Shown here piece after piece: positions 36,700-47,089 of a stretch of 64,000 nucleotides of DNA. Source of the stretch: Hydractinia symbiolongicarpus (Eukaryota; Cnidaria; Hydrozoa; Anthoathecata; Hydractiniidae); NCBI RefSeq assembly GCF_029227915.1, contig NC_079879.1, positions 6,758,001 through 6,822,000 of the forward strand. Direction: 5' to 3'. The notes below the pieces were generated by a model that did no database searches, was not told the DNA's origin, and was given only the letters and a program-made list of their open reading frames with translations. The translations under genes were made by a program, and so were the position numbers. Position 1 is the stretch's first letter. Every line of letters starts with the position of its first letter.

Positions 36700-37481
36700 T
36701 CTGCACAAAAAATGAGTGTTTACAAGCTTTAGCAATCTCGTGATGGTTGCAACCTTCAACGCAACAATTTCTTCACATCGTTTTCTGATCATATTTCCCA
36801 AAAATGCGCTGGCATCTTTTTCAGGTAGCACCAGTAAAATAAGGTTAAAAAGTTACATGAACGGAAGTCCATGGTCACAGAGCATCTGTTCTTATGGTCC
36901 ATTTATGCCACTGTTTTGGTTTCAGAATCATTTGTTTGGTCCCATTTTTTACGATAGCATTAGCATTAAAATTGTGTTTAAGTAACCAAAAGGTAAAATG
37001 ACAATCATGGCGTCAATTTTGAACTCAACAAAAATGTGTCTATATTTTTCATTTATTCTGGTTCCAAAGAACTTATAGTCATTTCTTGAGCTTGTGGAAA
37101 TTTTGCATGCAGATAAAGAAAAAAATACTCCAGCAAAATAATCGTAATGGTAGAAAAATAAATATGAGTTTAGATAATATACTATACGGATCTAGGAAAG
37201 AATTATTGCATTAGGCAAAGCTATAAGCCATTAAGCCTGGCGTAGGAACTTACTTATGCTTACCACAGGCTCTCCTTTTTCCTTTTAAACCTAACAGGTT
37301 TAAAAGGCTTTAAAAATACGTTAGATCCCCTAGTTGTATCTCGACGCTTTCGCTTTAGGTGACATATCGCTTTATACTTCTTCAACAACGCACGGCCACA
37401 ATATTTTTTAGCTGCAGTCATCTCAGGATATGAGATGCACAGCAAGAGAATCAATACAACGCAAAGTTTGAGATGTAACAT
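36700..37481 (-). pseudogene. Insulin/relaxin-like peptide gene, copy at 37 kb (splice sites and A chain damaged)
   Basis: Exon 1 (37334-37481) encodes a signal peptide and a B chain with CGRALLKKYKAIC (the insulin-family C-X11-C with Gly after the first Cys), followed by KRKRRD, a prohormone cleavage site. The ATG lies right after a TTCTCCATAG acceptor-like sequence, as in the 43-kb copy, suggesting a 5' UTR intron. The donor aligned with the other copies reads CTAGG instead of GTAGG, and the acceptor of the A-chain exon reads TAC instead of TAG (G lost at 36834). The A-chain exon (36700-36833) has two extra bases just before its paired cysteines. The CC-X3-C-X8-C pattern is therefore out of frame with the exon start, and the usual stop is gone. 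The hormone cannot be made by the standard route. Confidence 0.78.
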
Positions 37482-37544
37482 CTATGGAGAAGAAGAAAAC
37501 AAAATTCTAGTAAAAAACGTCAACAATATTGTTTGGTTCATTGC

Positions 37545-38110
37545 TTTTTAAAGGGATATAGAAAAACATTTTGTTGGGAAAAGGGCATTAAGAAGTTTCA
37601 AGAATAACAAAATGTTCTTCTAAAACATTTTAATATATTTCACTTTGCATAAAAGAATTTTATTAAACAGCTTATTACAATGTAGAGAACCAAATAGGTT
37701 CCCTGGTTAACGACAAATGTCACTAGGTAATCAAAATACATCTAGCACAAAAGTGTCTTCTTTCGGAGGTAGAATTAATTAAACAAACCTTATTAGTTTT
37801 TTTATTTGCTCGCAACACTGAAACTAAATGCAAATGAATCTTCTAACGCATCAAAAACTTTGTAAAGGGCTGAACGCTTTAAATAAGTTGCTTCTTCTTC
37901 CTATATATCATTTCAAGTTGCGTGCGGTCGGCCAACCTTGTCACCATGATGTGTTATCAGCTCAGCTAAATATGTGAAAGTTAGTTTGGGTATGAAATTT
38001 ATTACCAATCTAGTTCTCGTGCTTCTCTAGTTTCAAAACATGGACAAGGGCTGGAAACGAGAACGTTAATAATGTGTGGCTGTGCACGTAGAGTACTTTG
38101 TAAACATAGC
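37545..38110 (-). promoter_or_regulatory. Conserved upstream region of the 37-kb insulin-like gene
   Basis: This stretch is shared with 32262-32484 plus 35144-35500, and in shorter blocks with the region upstream of the 46-kb copy (46900-47070: 'gcaacac.c.aa....aa.gaatcttctaa.gcat.aaaa'). Conservation upstream of paralogous genes suggests a promoter or 5' UTR exon. No TATA element can be assigned securely. Confidence 0.4.
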
Positions 38111-38165
38111 AATATTGTCACTAATCTGTTTAAGATAACCCATAACCAAAAGTAATTAAAGTAGA

Positions 38166-38219
38166 AGGCTCTCTACTAAAAACCAGATGACCCTTCATCT
38201 GGTTTTAAGTAGAGAGCCT
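38166..38219. repeat. Near-perfect 25-bp hairpin
   Basis: The arm AGGCTCTCTACTAAAAACCA continues with GATGA, is separated by about 3-4 bases, and is followed by its complement with a single mismatch. It lies just outside the conserved upstream block of the insulin-like gene. Very tight loop. Confidence 0.85.
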
Positions 38220-38633
38220 GCTCAAAAAGTGGGGGGTCTTCACAGCAACTGGTGAAACTACAACAACCATTAAATTAAGCAAGAAGAAAGCCGAAGAAGT
38301 CGGATGTAACAGTACTTCTTTGTAGTGCGAAAGGTAATCTTGCTTATATTGGTGGAAGTTGGTAAATATGCGATAAAAAATTTATTATGCAGCATGCATC
38401 TTTTTTTATCACTCAACTGTAAAATACTTTTATCACTTAACTTCTTGAAGAAAATAGTTTTTCTGTATCATTAGGTTTCTTTTATTATGTTAGACAATAC
38501 GTTGTATTTTGATTGGTTTATTTTTACGCCTCATGCGTTAATGTAAAAAAGTTGTAAATTTTAAAACAGCGTGGTTAGACCAGCAAAGAATTTGATAAAC
38601 ACAGACAGAGTTATTTATCTTTTTCTGGTTTTC

Positions 38634-38832
38634 TAACTTCTTTCAGCTGGTATACACAAAGCCGAATGTATCGTGTTCCACTCAACATTGATTGTAGCAA
38701 CACTAGCACCACCACAGGCGGCGCCAGAATGAGAATCTTCTCCATTTATAAGTTTCCTACAATTATGTGCTTTCTTAAATTGTTGATATCAAACGGGACT
38801 TTCCACAACCTGCACTTCCTATCAGAAAGATG
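38634..38832 (-). pseudogene. PIF1/Helitron-type helicase fragment
   Basis: Minus-strand frames contain a Walker A box (FLIGSAGCGKSRLIST) and, about 25 codons on in a shifted frame, VATINVEWNTIHSALCIPA, which fits helicase motif Ia of PIF1-like enzymes (usually '.A..I.G.TIHSAL.IP'). Several frameshifts and stops interrupt it. It is probably the relic of a Helitron or another PIF1-carrying mobile element. Nothing recognisable continues downstream (toward lower coordinates). Confidence 0.5.
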
Positions 38833-38842
38833 TGAAGCTTAA

Positions 38843-39064
38843 CTAATTCTCCTTAACAAATCCATCAATTCCCCTCAATATGGGCAAGTGAATGTTAACC
38901 CAAGCCATGCAAGAGAAATTGGGAAAATGGCACACTGTGTGAGCCGTTGGATGTTGCAAGGAGCCATTTCCCGTTTTGGAAATAATAGACAGGGTATATC
39001 CCACGATATTTGTGAGGCTAGCCCTGTATCTATTTTCAGTGTCGGACACAAAAAGCGTTCCCAA
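38843..39064 (-). other. Open frame of unknown origin upstream of the helicase fragment
   Basis: Starts MGTLFVSDTENRYRASLTNI. The base composition is less AT-rich than the surroundings and protein-like in two overlapping minus-strand frames. It may be part of the same decayed mobile element as 38634-38832. No family is recognised. Confidence 0.2.
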
Positions 39065-39499
39065 TGATTTTCATACAAATACAAAAAACGACGATGTTTT
39101 CGGTAGGATAAGCAATATTAATAACACGGCGATGACGAAGTTCAAAATGAAAGTGAAATAGGCGCTTTTTCCATTATAATGACCTTCTTTTCGTCATTAT
39201 TATTTTTTGGCTAAGAAGTTGGTTTAAGATAAAAATACAACATTTAGAAACGAAAAATATTTCTTGATTTTGGTGTAAATTTAAAATGTTTTAGTTCTTA
39301 TTCAATTTTTTATTTATTTATTTATTTTGTTAAAACTATATGTCTAATTAATGATAGTTCTAAATTTTTTTTTTTATTTATAGGCATAACTGAAATAAAA
39401 GAAAACAGTGTATTTTGTTCGAAATTTTAAGAATTTTTTAACACAACACAAAATGTAACAAATATAAACTATAGAGGCATGAAATTAAATGCATCATTA

Positions 39500-39700
39500 A
39501 TCTAGTCAACAAAATCAAGTCTACTCCGTTAAAATCGTCCAACTTTAAGTAATCCTCCGAATTATCTGCATATAAGACATGCCACTCGTTCAATTTGACG
39601 TTGTACCATCTGGTAACACTAACGTGCCATTCTTCATAACATATAGTAAAATATCTATTTACAAGTGGATTTTTGTAGTTTCTGTCGACTGCAAGATCTA
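39500..39700 (-). pseudogene. Tudor-like domain fragment (decayed)
   Basis: A minus-strand frame reads YFTICYEEWHVSVTRWYNVK then WHVLYADNSEDYLKLDDF. This resembles the 'W..G.V..YN......V.Y.DG..E.L.L.D' pattern of Tudor/chromo-type modules found in host proteins and in some transposon proteins. Stop codons interrupt it further upstream (toward higher coordinates). Its origin is uncertain. Confidence 0.3.
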
Positions 39701-40592
39701 TTATTCTTTGGAAACTTTTTCGGTTACTCTGGAATAACAGATTCTATAGCAACTTTAGCCGTTTGCTTAGTAAGCCCCATTTAGAATCGTAGTTCATTGC
39801 ATTGCTTTTTTGTAGATATGCTGCCTCTTGCGTTTTTGGTTAACCAGGCTGGCTCGGATGGCAGGCTGATATTTTGTTACGTTCATATGAGGCGAGCTGG
39901 ACCGGTTAAGGCAACTGAAAATAGTAACAAAAGTTGGTTCATAGATTTTATATCGTGTTCCAAGGAAATTTAAATTACAGGGAGTTCTTCAAAAAATGCA
40001 ATGCATGAAAAAACTACAAATAATGATTGTTTTGTCAAAACAACGATAAATACACAACAATAAAATTTGATGATAATGTTATTCTTCTGAAGTGTTTTTA
40101 TATATTTATTGTTCTAATGAATATGTGATATTATTTTCACCAAAAAAGTTAAACCTTCAATATTTTTGGCATTTCTGTACAGAAAGAAAATGCTTTCTAC
40201 AAATAAAATAATCTTGATCATGCTCAAAAGTAAATAAAGTCAGCCCCCGCCTGACCGTTCATATGGACAATTTTAATCCCGCCTAGCCAACATCTTGGTA
40301 AAAACAAGCGAGTTCTCACCCGGGTAACTGATCCATCCCGCTTCAATATAGAACAGCCCCTTAATTTTATTTTGTATTTTTGAATAAATGGACAAGCAGT
40401 AATAGCAGTCTTTATTTAAAGATTATTATTTTTGTGCGAAGCTGTATGAAAATTGTTTGCGTTTGCACCCAACCATGCAAATGAGATACGTAATTTTTTT
40501 CTTTTTTCCGTTTTAATTTTATTGTAAAGTTGTCTGTAAACAGCATAGTGCCCTTTACTCGGTCGATTTTTTTTCAGAATTTTGAAGTTGCT

Positions 40593-40892
40593 TTAGAAGT
40601 GAAGCATCGCATATTTTCTTCTCCTGTTTTTCCACTTTGAGACAAGTGATTTGCCAATTCCAGATTTTATTGCCATGTCCTGGTCAGAAATTCTCTTTTT
40701 CTTGGATGCCTTAATTACTCTCACCTTAAAACTGTTGTTGCTCCCTAAAGACAATCGTAGACGAGCACGAAGAAGGCGATAAAGATATTGAAATCGATTA
40801 GTGTTTGTTTTTATTATACTTTTACAAAGATATGTTGTGATGTGTTTATTAAAATCGTTGTTTTTATTTTTTAGCGCACTAGATTTTTGCAT
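40593..40892 (-). CDS. Unrecognised 99-aa open frame with helix-turn-helix-like end
   Basis: The C-terminal half is strongly basic and reads KKRISDQDMAIKSGIGKSLV followed by SKWKNRRRKY. This fits a helix-turn-helix of the CENP-B/pogo transposase kind ('D.A...GI.KS.VS.W...R'). The N-terminal half, rich in Asn, Lys and Arg, has no identity. It may be a fragment of a DNA transposon. No partner domain (DDE) is visible nearby. Confidence 0.28.
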   Translation of the reverse strand: MQKSSALKNKNNDFNKHITTYLCKSIIKTNTNRFQYLYRLLRARLRLSLGSNNSFKVRVIKASKKKRISDQDMAIKSGIGKSLVSKWKNRRRKYAMLHF

Positions 40893-41754
40893 AATTTTTA
40901 AACCTTCCTCCCATTTAACCCCACCCAGACACTGCCCTAACTAGGATGGACAATGTTTTCAATACATCCATATAAAAATCTCATTTCGGGTCTATTCAAA
41001 GGTAATCTAAGAGGTAAGTTATTAGAGGTAACGTTAGGAAACAATTGGTGACATAAATTGATGAGAAAGGCTGCTATAGGTTAATTTTTGCATGTGATTT
41101 CTGCGGCTGAAATTTAACAATGGAGTGAGACGAAACTAGAGAATATCTCGCTTTATTTGAAACCATAAAGCAATATGGCAGTCAGGGGTAACTGGAAATG
41201 AGGCTAAAGTAGGGTTAGCTTAGTTAGAAGGGCTTCTTCTATGTCAGCGATATGTCATCTTTTTGTACAATTGTTCAGACAACGTATGATCGCGTTATCT
41301 TATCTGGAGTAAAGTTACTCTGTTAAAAAAAATTTGTCTACTTTGCTTAGTGGGACTAAAAATTACACGTCAAATCTTTGCATCATCTAATTAGGCCATG
41401 AATAGATCATTAAGGCGATTCACATCCATGTGGAAGTTATCCCACGGCGAATTAAGTCTGTACTAAACTGTAACCGTGGCCACAAAACAAAGTAGATTCG
41501 ACATAACATAGACTTGCGTCACTAAATCAATAAAACTATACCATTTATATTTTAGTCATGGAAAGCAGATTATATAGAATGTTTAAATGACTATGTAACG
41601 TAAGAACGACAGGCGGCAAAAGTTATGTCAATAATCAAAACCAACTACTGCTGTTAACATGTGTCCTGTTTAATAAGTACAATTAAAAAAAATCTAAAAA
41701 GTACTCATTAAAAATTATCATAAATGTTAAAAACATGTAAAGTTAAAAAAAACC

Positions 41755-41756
41755 AG

Positions 41757-41800
<44 letters not shown>

Positions 41801-41801
41801 A
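41755..41801. repeat. (CAA)n microsatellite
   Basis: Sixteen or so CAA/AAC triplets with one ATC interruption. Confidence 0.95.
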
Positions 41802-41956
41802 TATTCTTTTCAGTAAGATGTCAAGAACATGAGGCTCAAAAGTCAAGGAAAGGCACTATAAAAACTCTCTGGTCGTGAGATTAATGCCAAAATGTATTTT
41901 GTTGAAGATATTTTCCTGAGGACGACTTATATAAACTGTAAGTTCCGCAGTTTCTA

Positions 41957-43035
41957 ATGTCTTCCACTCACACTCGAAGACACGCAGATGCAGACCATTA
42001 CAAGCAGATAACTGGGGATACAGAAAAGCTAAATGGAAACTCATTCTACGGTGGGACAATCAAGGAATTGGCAAGGCATGCCAATACAACCTTCACCCGC
42101 GACAAAAAGAAAATAGATCAAGCCATGCGATCGTCATTTCTCCATGACCTTAATGAGAGGACACAAAAGATATTCTAAAACTTTAACAAATATTTTATTC
42201 CTAAAACTTTTAAGCCATGGTGAGAAACAACGCAAAGGGCATGACAAAGCTGTAGAACAAATACAGGTTGCCAAGCACAACCAAGAATAGACAAGCATAA
42301 CTGGATTGGTTTTCTGAAGAAAGTGAATGCCAACGCAAAGCAAGCGTAGATCTCACCTAGTTGACCCAGAAAGTACTACATTGCTACGCTAAACAAGGCT
42401 CCAAACCTCTCTGATTTCTTCGTTTGAGGAACAAAAGAACAGTGAACTTACGTTTATTTCGGGATCCTTGGCTCTTTTAGGGTACGCCTTGTACAACTAC
42501 AACTGAGCAGAGCGCGTTTTAAAAACACAATGTTTTGTCGGGTAATAGGGACATGACAAAAGCACGTACGATGTCTGACGAAAAGGCGAAGAAGCTTAGC
42601 AAGTTATTCTACCAGCCAGTGCATCTCTGAAGCGGACGAAAGGCGATAAAACTTCTAGCTGCAGAAAGCAAGTTGTTGCGAAACAAAGTCACACACTAGC
42701 TTTTGCGCCAGCTACCTTGCCTTGAGCATAGTCTTGCATCAACCGAGATTCAGACCAAATTCTCGGCGATTAAAGAGACCCCGATAAAAACAGTAGAATG
42801 CAACAATTCTAGCAAGGAGAAGCTCAAGATTCTGTTCAAGGAGCAGCAAATTATCGTAACTACTGTCAGTAAGCTGATCTCTACAATAATACCTCTAGTT
42901 ACAGGTGGAAGTGGAGCAGCGGGTGCCGTGAGCAATAAGTTCTTAACGCGCCGATGTTGTTCTGGGAGGTGTAACGTTAGCGATGGGAGTCAGCAAAGCG
43001 ATCTGAGGAATTGCCCGTTTCGAAAGAAAGCCTAG
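41957..43035 (+). mobile_element. Polinton/Maverick-like remnant (polymerase B and integrase scraps)
   Basis: The frame at 41957-42178 contains KLNGNSFYGGTIKELARHAN then TTFTRDKKKIDQAMRSSF, matching the 'KL.GNS.YG' region of protein-primed family B DNA polymerases. At about 42571-42720 a frame reads KKLSKLFYQPVHL, a stop, then RKAIKLLAAESKL. I recognise this as the start of integrases common in large DNA transposons of cnidarians. The frame 42703-43035 adds a Gly/Ala-rich hydrophobic segment (IIPLVTGGSGAAGA) of the kind seen in small capsid-associated proteins. All parts are fragmentary and interrupted by stops. No terminal repeats were found. Confidence 0.42.
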
Positions 43036-43557
43036 AATAAACTCGCTTGTTCATGAAAAATAATTTGTATATTATTTAATAACAATGACTAAACAAATGA
43101 GTGGTAATATTTTTAAAGGATGATTTTTGGTGGCAATAATACGAATGAAAACCAAACTTTACCAAAGTGTAACTTTTTGGTTGCGATTGCTTAAATAGCG
43201 TACTGTAGTTTTACATTTCTAACCACAACAGAATATGATGAGGCTTTAGATTAATTTGAAAGTATATTTTTTCATTGTGAAAATTACAAAAAATCGTTCA
43301 GTATACAAAACTTTAACGTGCAAAAATATGCAAAATCTATCAATATCACGGACACCCAAAGTTTCACATACAAACCAAACCAAGTGTTCTGTCTATTTAA
43401 GTTTGCATATTATCGGTTACATTTTATTGTGGCTGTCGCAATGCAATATAAAAAGCGTAAGGGATTCTCTCAGCTGTTTTCTCAGTTTGAAACACTCTTT
43501 GTTTTACAAATACGTAAAAGAAATTATGACACCAATAAAAAAAATACAACATATATT

Positions 43558-43941
43558 CTAACAATATTCCGCAATCTCGTGGTTAGTGCATCCTGTATCT
43601 CTATCGCAACATTCGTGGATTATATTATGCGCAGCACGACGGTTTCGAGTGTTATGAACCAAGAATTTGCTAGCTTCCTTTGCAGATAACACCACTAAAA
43701 TAAAAGTATAACATTAAGTTAATAGAGCTACTGCTTAACGCCATGCCTAAAGTAACTTATTTATATCATACTGATAGACACGCCTACCTGTATCTCGACG
43801 CTGCCTTAATTGTTCGTTACATACAAACTGGATTCGATTTGACAAAACTGCACCACAAGTTTTTAAACTTTTTTGAATCTTCTGAGAACATGAGATGTCA
43901 AATAGGAGAATTACAACAACCCAAATTTTTAGATACATCAT
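43558..43941 (-). CDS. Insulin/relaxin-like peptide, intact copy (two coding exons, 96 aa)
   Basis: Exon 1 (43788-43941) has a start MMYLKIWVVVILL, a hydrophobic signal core, then a B chain with CGAVLSNRIQFVC (C-X11-C with Gly after the first Cys) and the cleavage site RQRR. The donor is G then GTAGG, phase 1. The acceptor (TTTTAG) at 43695-43696 leads to exon 2 (43558-43694): a short connecting peptide, the cleavage site RNRR, and the A chain HECCDRDTGCTNHEIAEYC before TAG. Cysteine number and order are those of the insulin superfamily, so it should be secreted, processed to two disulfide-linked chains and bind a receptor. Oddity: five residues, not three, separate the second and third A-chain cysteines. 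The ATG follows a TTCTTCATAG acceptor-like sequence, suggesting a 5' UTR intron. Confidence 0.85.
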
Positions 43942-44204
43942 CTATGAAGAAAAAAAAGTTAGCTAAGCCGTAAACTAGAAATGTTGTTCTGCAAATGATG
44001 TATCGTCTCCCATTTTTTGACACTGCATTTACTTTAATTGGATACTAATGCATCACAAACCTTTTCGTCTTCTTGTCTTCCTTGCAACACAAAAACTAAT
44101 TTTTTTAGATCAACAACTGCTTGGTATATGTTCTTGAATGTTTTTTATCAACCTGATTCCCACGATTTATTTACAGGTTTCAATCAAATAGAAAAAAATA
44201 ATCT

Positions 44205-44650
44205 TAAACGTTTAAGAATTTTTATAATCTCTAACTCTATAGCGCCCAACAGTTCAAATGAAATTCTACTTAAAAAACAAATAACTTAGTTATGTCCCAA
44301 GCTGTTAGAAATATACATAGATAATCTTGCATTTTCTGAGTCCACAAAAAATCTACGTTTTCATAATCATATGCATAAATTGCGTTACCAAGAAGACAGG
44401 TTAAGGGTTAAAAAAATGCCAAATGGTAACCAAGACTTCAGGAAACCGTCAAAAATCTCTAACTCTTTAGCACCCTACAGTTCAAATGAAATTCTACTTA
44501 AAAAACAAATGGCTTAGTTATGTTCCAAGCTGTGAGAAATAAACCCAGATAAACATGCATTTTCTGAGCCATTAAATCCATGTTTTCATATGCATAATTT
44601 ACGTTACCGAGAAAACAGATTAAGGGTTAAAAAATGCAAAATGGTAACTG
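44205..44650. repeat. Direct repeat, two copies of about 210 bp
   Basis: 44205-44425 and 44445-44650 share 'tctctaactct.tagc.cc.acagttcaaatgaaattctacttaaaaaacaaat' and the tail 'aagggttaaaaaa'. They have diverged by substitutions and small gaps. No coding function is apparent. Confidence 0.88.
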
Positions 44651-46300
44651 AAATGGTAACTGTCAAGTAGTTTTAATATAACTAAAATTGCCAACCGACC
44701 CTTGACTTTTTTGTAGCTGATTTTGTAAGTCAGACCAGAAAATATTTGTAGAAATTTTAAGCAGGTAGTATGCCACGCCCATTTTTAAAAGCTATATCTT
44801 ATAATGTTCGAATTAATTAATATGTCAATAACTTTTTCATTAAAATTCTACATGTCAAACACATAAGTTGAAAATAGTTTAAATACATTACGCCCATACT
44901 GCAAACACTCATTATCTCCCACAAGGCGTTAATGTTTTCTTAACGGCTGTTGGTTTTTGACTTTAGTAACCTACACGAAAGTCGAGCTAATTGGCGGTGG
45001 AAAGGTTTTTAATTACTGAGGAAAGAAACAACAACTTTAATCATCTTAAATATCATATTGGACACCAAATATAACTAAAAATGACAGAAAAGTTAACCAC
45101 ATATATTGAAAATCAATGATTTATTCGACATAAGTACTTCTTACATTGTTTTCAACTTTTCTAATAAAATAAACTATAAACCTTTTGAACTAGCTAGCTA
45201 GCTATATCTTCCGAAGTTTAGCAAAGAAGTCTATTGGAATTTTAATCAACAGCAATGGCTTTAAAAGCTCCTCGTTTTGTCTCTGTACCCTCGTCAAAAC
45301 AAACTTGCGATTTTCTATTTAATATATTTTACAGACCGTAGCTTACTTTGCCGCCAGAAAGAATAAGGAAACTTTTCCCTTTTTTTGAAAATAAAAGTAA
45401 AAAAGTAGCTAATTAACCATAAAAAAATAATTATTCATAAACAGGTTGTCTAGACGTCTATATGTTCCTAAAGTGTGTATAATTTCTTGCACCTTGACCT
45501 TTTAAGTGGGATGTTTATTGCATTCATTCTCCGGAAATTGCGGGGATTGAGCTTATTGAGTCGTTTCGAAGCCCCTTTAGAGTTACCGTCACTCACTTTT
45601 TCAATTTTAGTGTTTCGTTTTTTGAGGTATTTGTGGGCTTTGCGTCATGTAAATTTTTTTTGATCCAACAAGAACGAGTTAATATATTAATTAATAGCAA
45701 CCTACACGAGTGGACCTGCACCACTGTGTTACTTTTGCCAATAAAAACTACCGTGGAGAAGTCGTTCTTACGTAACGACTGATTGAGATAGAAGCCCATT
45801 AATAAGGTGTTCTCGTTGTAGATATACAGAAATCAAAAACGTTCAAACAAGAAACAGTGCAACCTGCAACTTGCAGCAGACATCATTAGTGTATTTTCCT
45901 ACATTTGTATTAAAATTTTTCTTTAGTTATTATTTCCTATTTTCACGAATGATTGCCACCAATACGACCGTATCATAAAGAAATATTACTTTTATTGATA
46001 TATAAACCAGTCGCGAAAGGGTTAAAATATTAGCTAATTTACGCGAACATAATGAATTATCATTTTATGTATATTCTGTTATTTTATTTCTCCTTATCTC
46101 ATTTAATCCTTTAGCAGAGCAGTTAAGCCGCCTTGCTAAAATTTTAGATCTAAATATTAAAAGTTTTAACAATAAAGATTAACGACATTCATGACATTTT
46201 TGTAGTGAAAGTGTATATTATCTTTAAAATTTGTTATTACATCAGCAGTAACAGAATTTCAAAAGCATTAACTGGCTGCTTCTCCCATTGACTTCAGGGC
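44651..46300. other. Intergenic stretch between insulin-like genes
   Basis: No gene recognised. Simple CTAG repeats occur near 45190. The open frames at 45475-45663 and 45593-45799 look like chance. Confidence 0.5.
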
Positions 46301-46316
46301 ATGAGTCATAATAAAC

Positions 46317-46890
46317 TCAACAAGCTTCAGCAATCTCGTGTTGGCTGCAACCTTCAAGGCAACATTCTTCATGCAAACTACGTCGATTTCTGATCTTATG
46401 CACCAAGAACGCATTAGCTTGTTTTTCAGGTAACACAGCTAAAAAAATGTTAAGAAACTATATTACCCTAAAAAAAAAATACAGCTGACTGGGAGGGCTG
46501 TGTTATGGCCGTTACCATAGTGACACTATTTGTATCCTTGACTGTTTTGACATCAGTTAAACAATCTCTGATTATAGCCATCGTAAATTCTCTTGATTTA
46601 GCCCAAAAACATGATAGATAATTAAAGTGTCAAGTTTAGAATATAAGAACGTTTACATATCCGTTTCTGATCATCCTACCTGTATCTCGTCGTTTTCTCT
46701 TTAAGTGACATATCTGTTTGTACTTCAGCAATAACGATCGACCGCAAATAATCCTTCTAGCTGCAGTCATCTCAGGATATGAGATGCACAATAAGAGAAT
46801 TACTACAACGCAAACTTTAAGATACACATCTATTGAGAAGTAAACAAATAAAATTAGAAAAATGTTACTCATTGGATACTTATTAAACAC
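46317..46890 (-). CDS. Insulin/relaxin-like peptide, copy at 46.6 kb (mature chains intact, start doubtful)
   Basis: The exon ending at 46679 encodes a hydrophobic leader and a B chain with CGRSLLLKYKQIC, then KRKRRD. The donor is G then GTAGG, phase 1. Exon 2 (46317-46438) follows a T-rich acceptor and gives a connecting peptide, RNRR, and the A chain EECCLEGCSQHEIAEAC before TGA. This is the canonical CC-X3-C-X8-C. Oddity: the ATG directly after the CTTCTCAATAG acceptor, used in the other two copies, is out of frame here because one base is missing just after it. The frame is open upstream to ATG codons at 46875 and 46890. The peptide therefore needs either an unspliced leader starting there or an in-frame upstream exon. 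The B and A chains are closest to those of the 37-kb copy. Confidence 0.75.
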
Positions 46891-46894
46891 AAAA

Positions 46895-47080
46895 ATCAGT
46901 CAAACCCACCGTCTATACTTCACGTGTTTGCAACACCCAAACGAATCTTCTAAAGCATTAAAAGTCATGTATATCATTATGTGATCATTTCCATCAACCT
47001 TTTGCCCATGCTTTTCCTGTTAGTTTTTAGGCAATGCGTAAAAAATGTTTGGGCATGAACTTACCGATTGAAACTGAGAT
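46895..47080 (-). promoter_or_regulatory. Upstream block shared with the 37-kb insulin-like gene
   Basis: Blocks such as 'gaatcttctaa.gcat.aaaa', 'tatatcatt' and 'gg.atgaa.tta' recur in the same order as in 37805-38030. Probably promoter or 5' UTR sequence duplicated with the gene. Confidence 0.35.
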
Positions 47081-47089
47081 GACAGAAAC

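Noticed and set aside
36643-36831. Open frame through the A-chain exon of the 37-kb insulin-like copy
   Set aside because: It is the wrong frame relative to the A-chain cysteines, caused by a two-base insertion. It is not a separate protein.
43256-43689. Plus-strand frames over the insulin-like A-chain exon
   Set aside because: Opposite strand to a gene with clear cysteine pattern and splice sites. No domains of their own.
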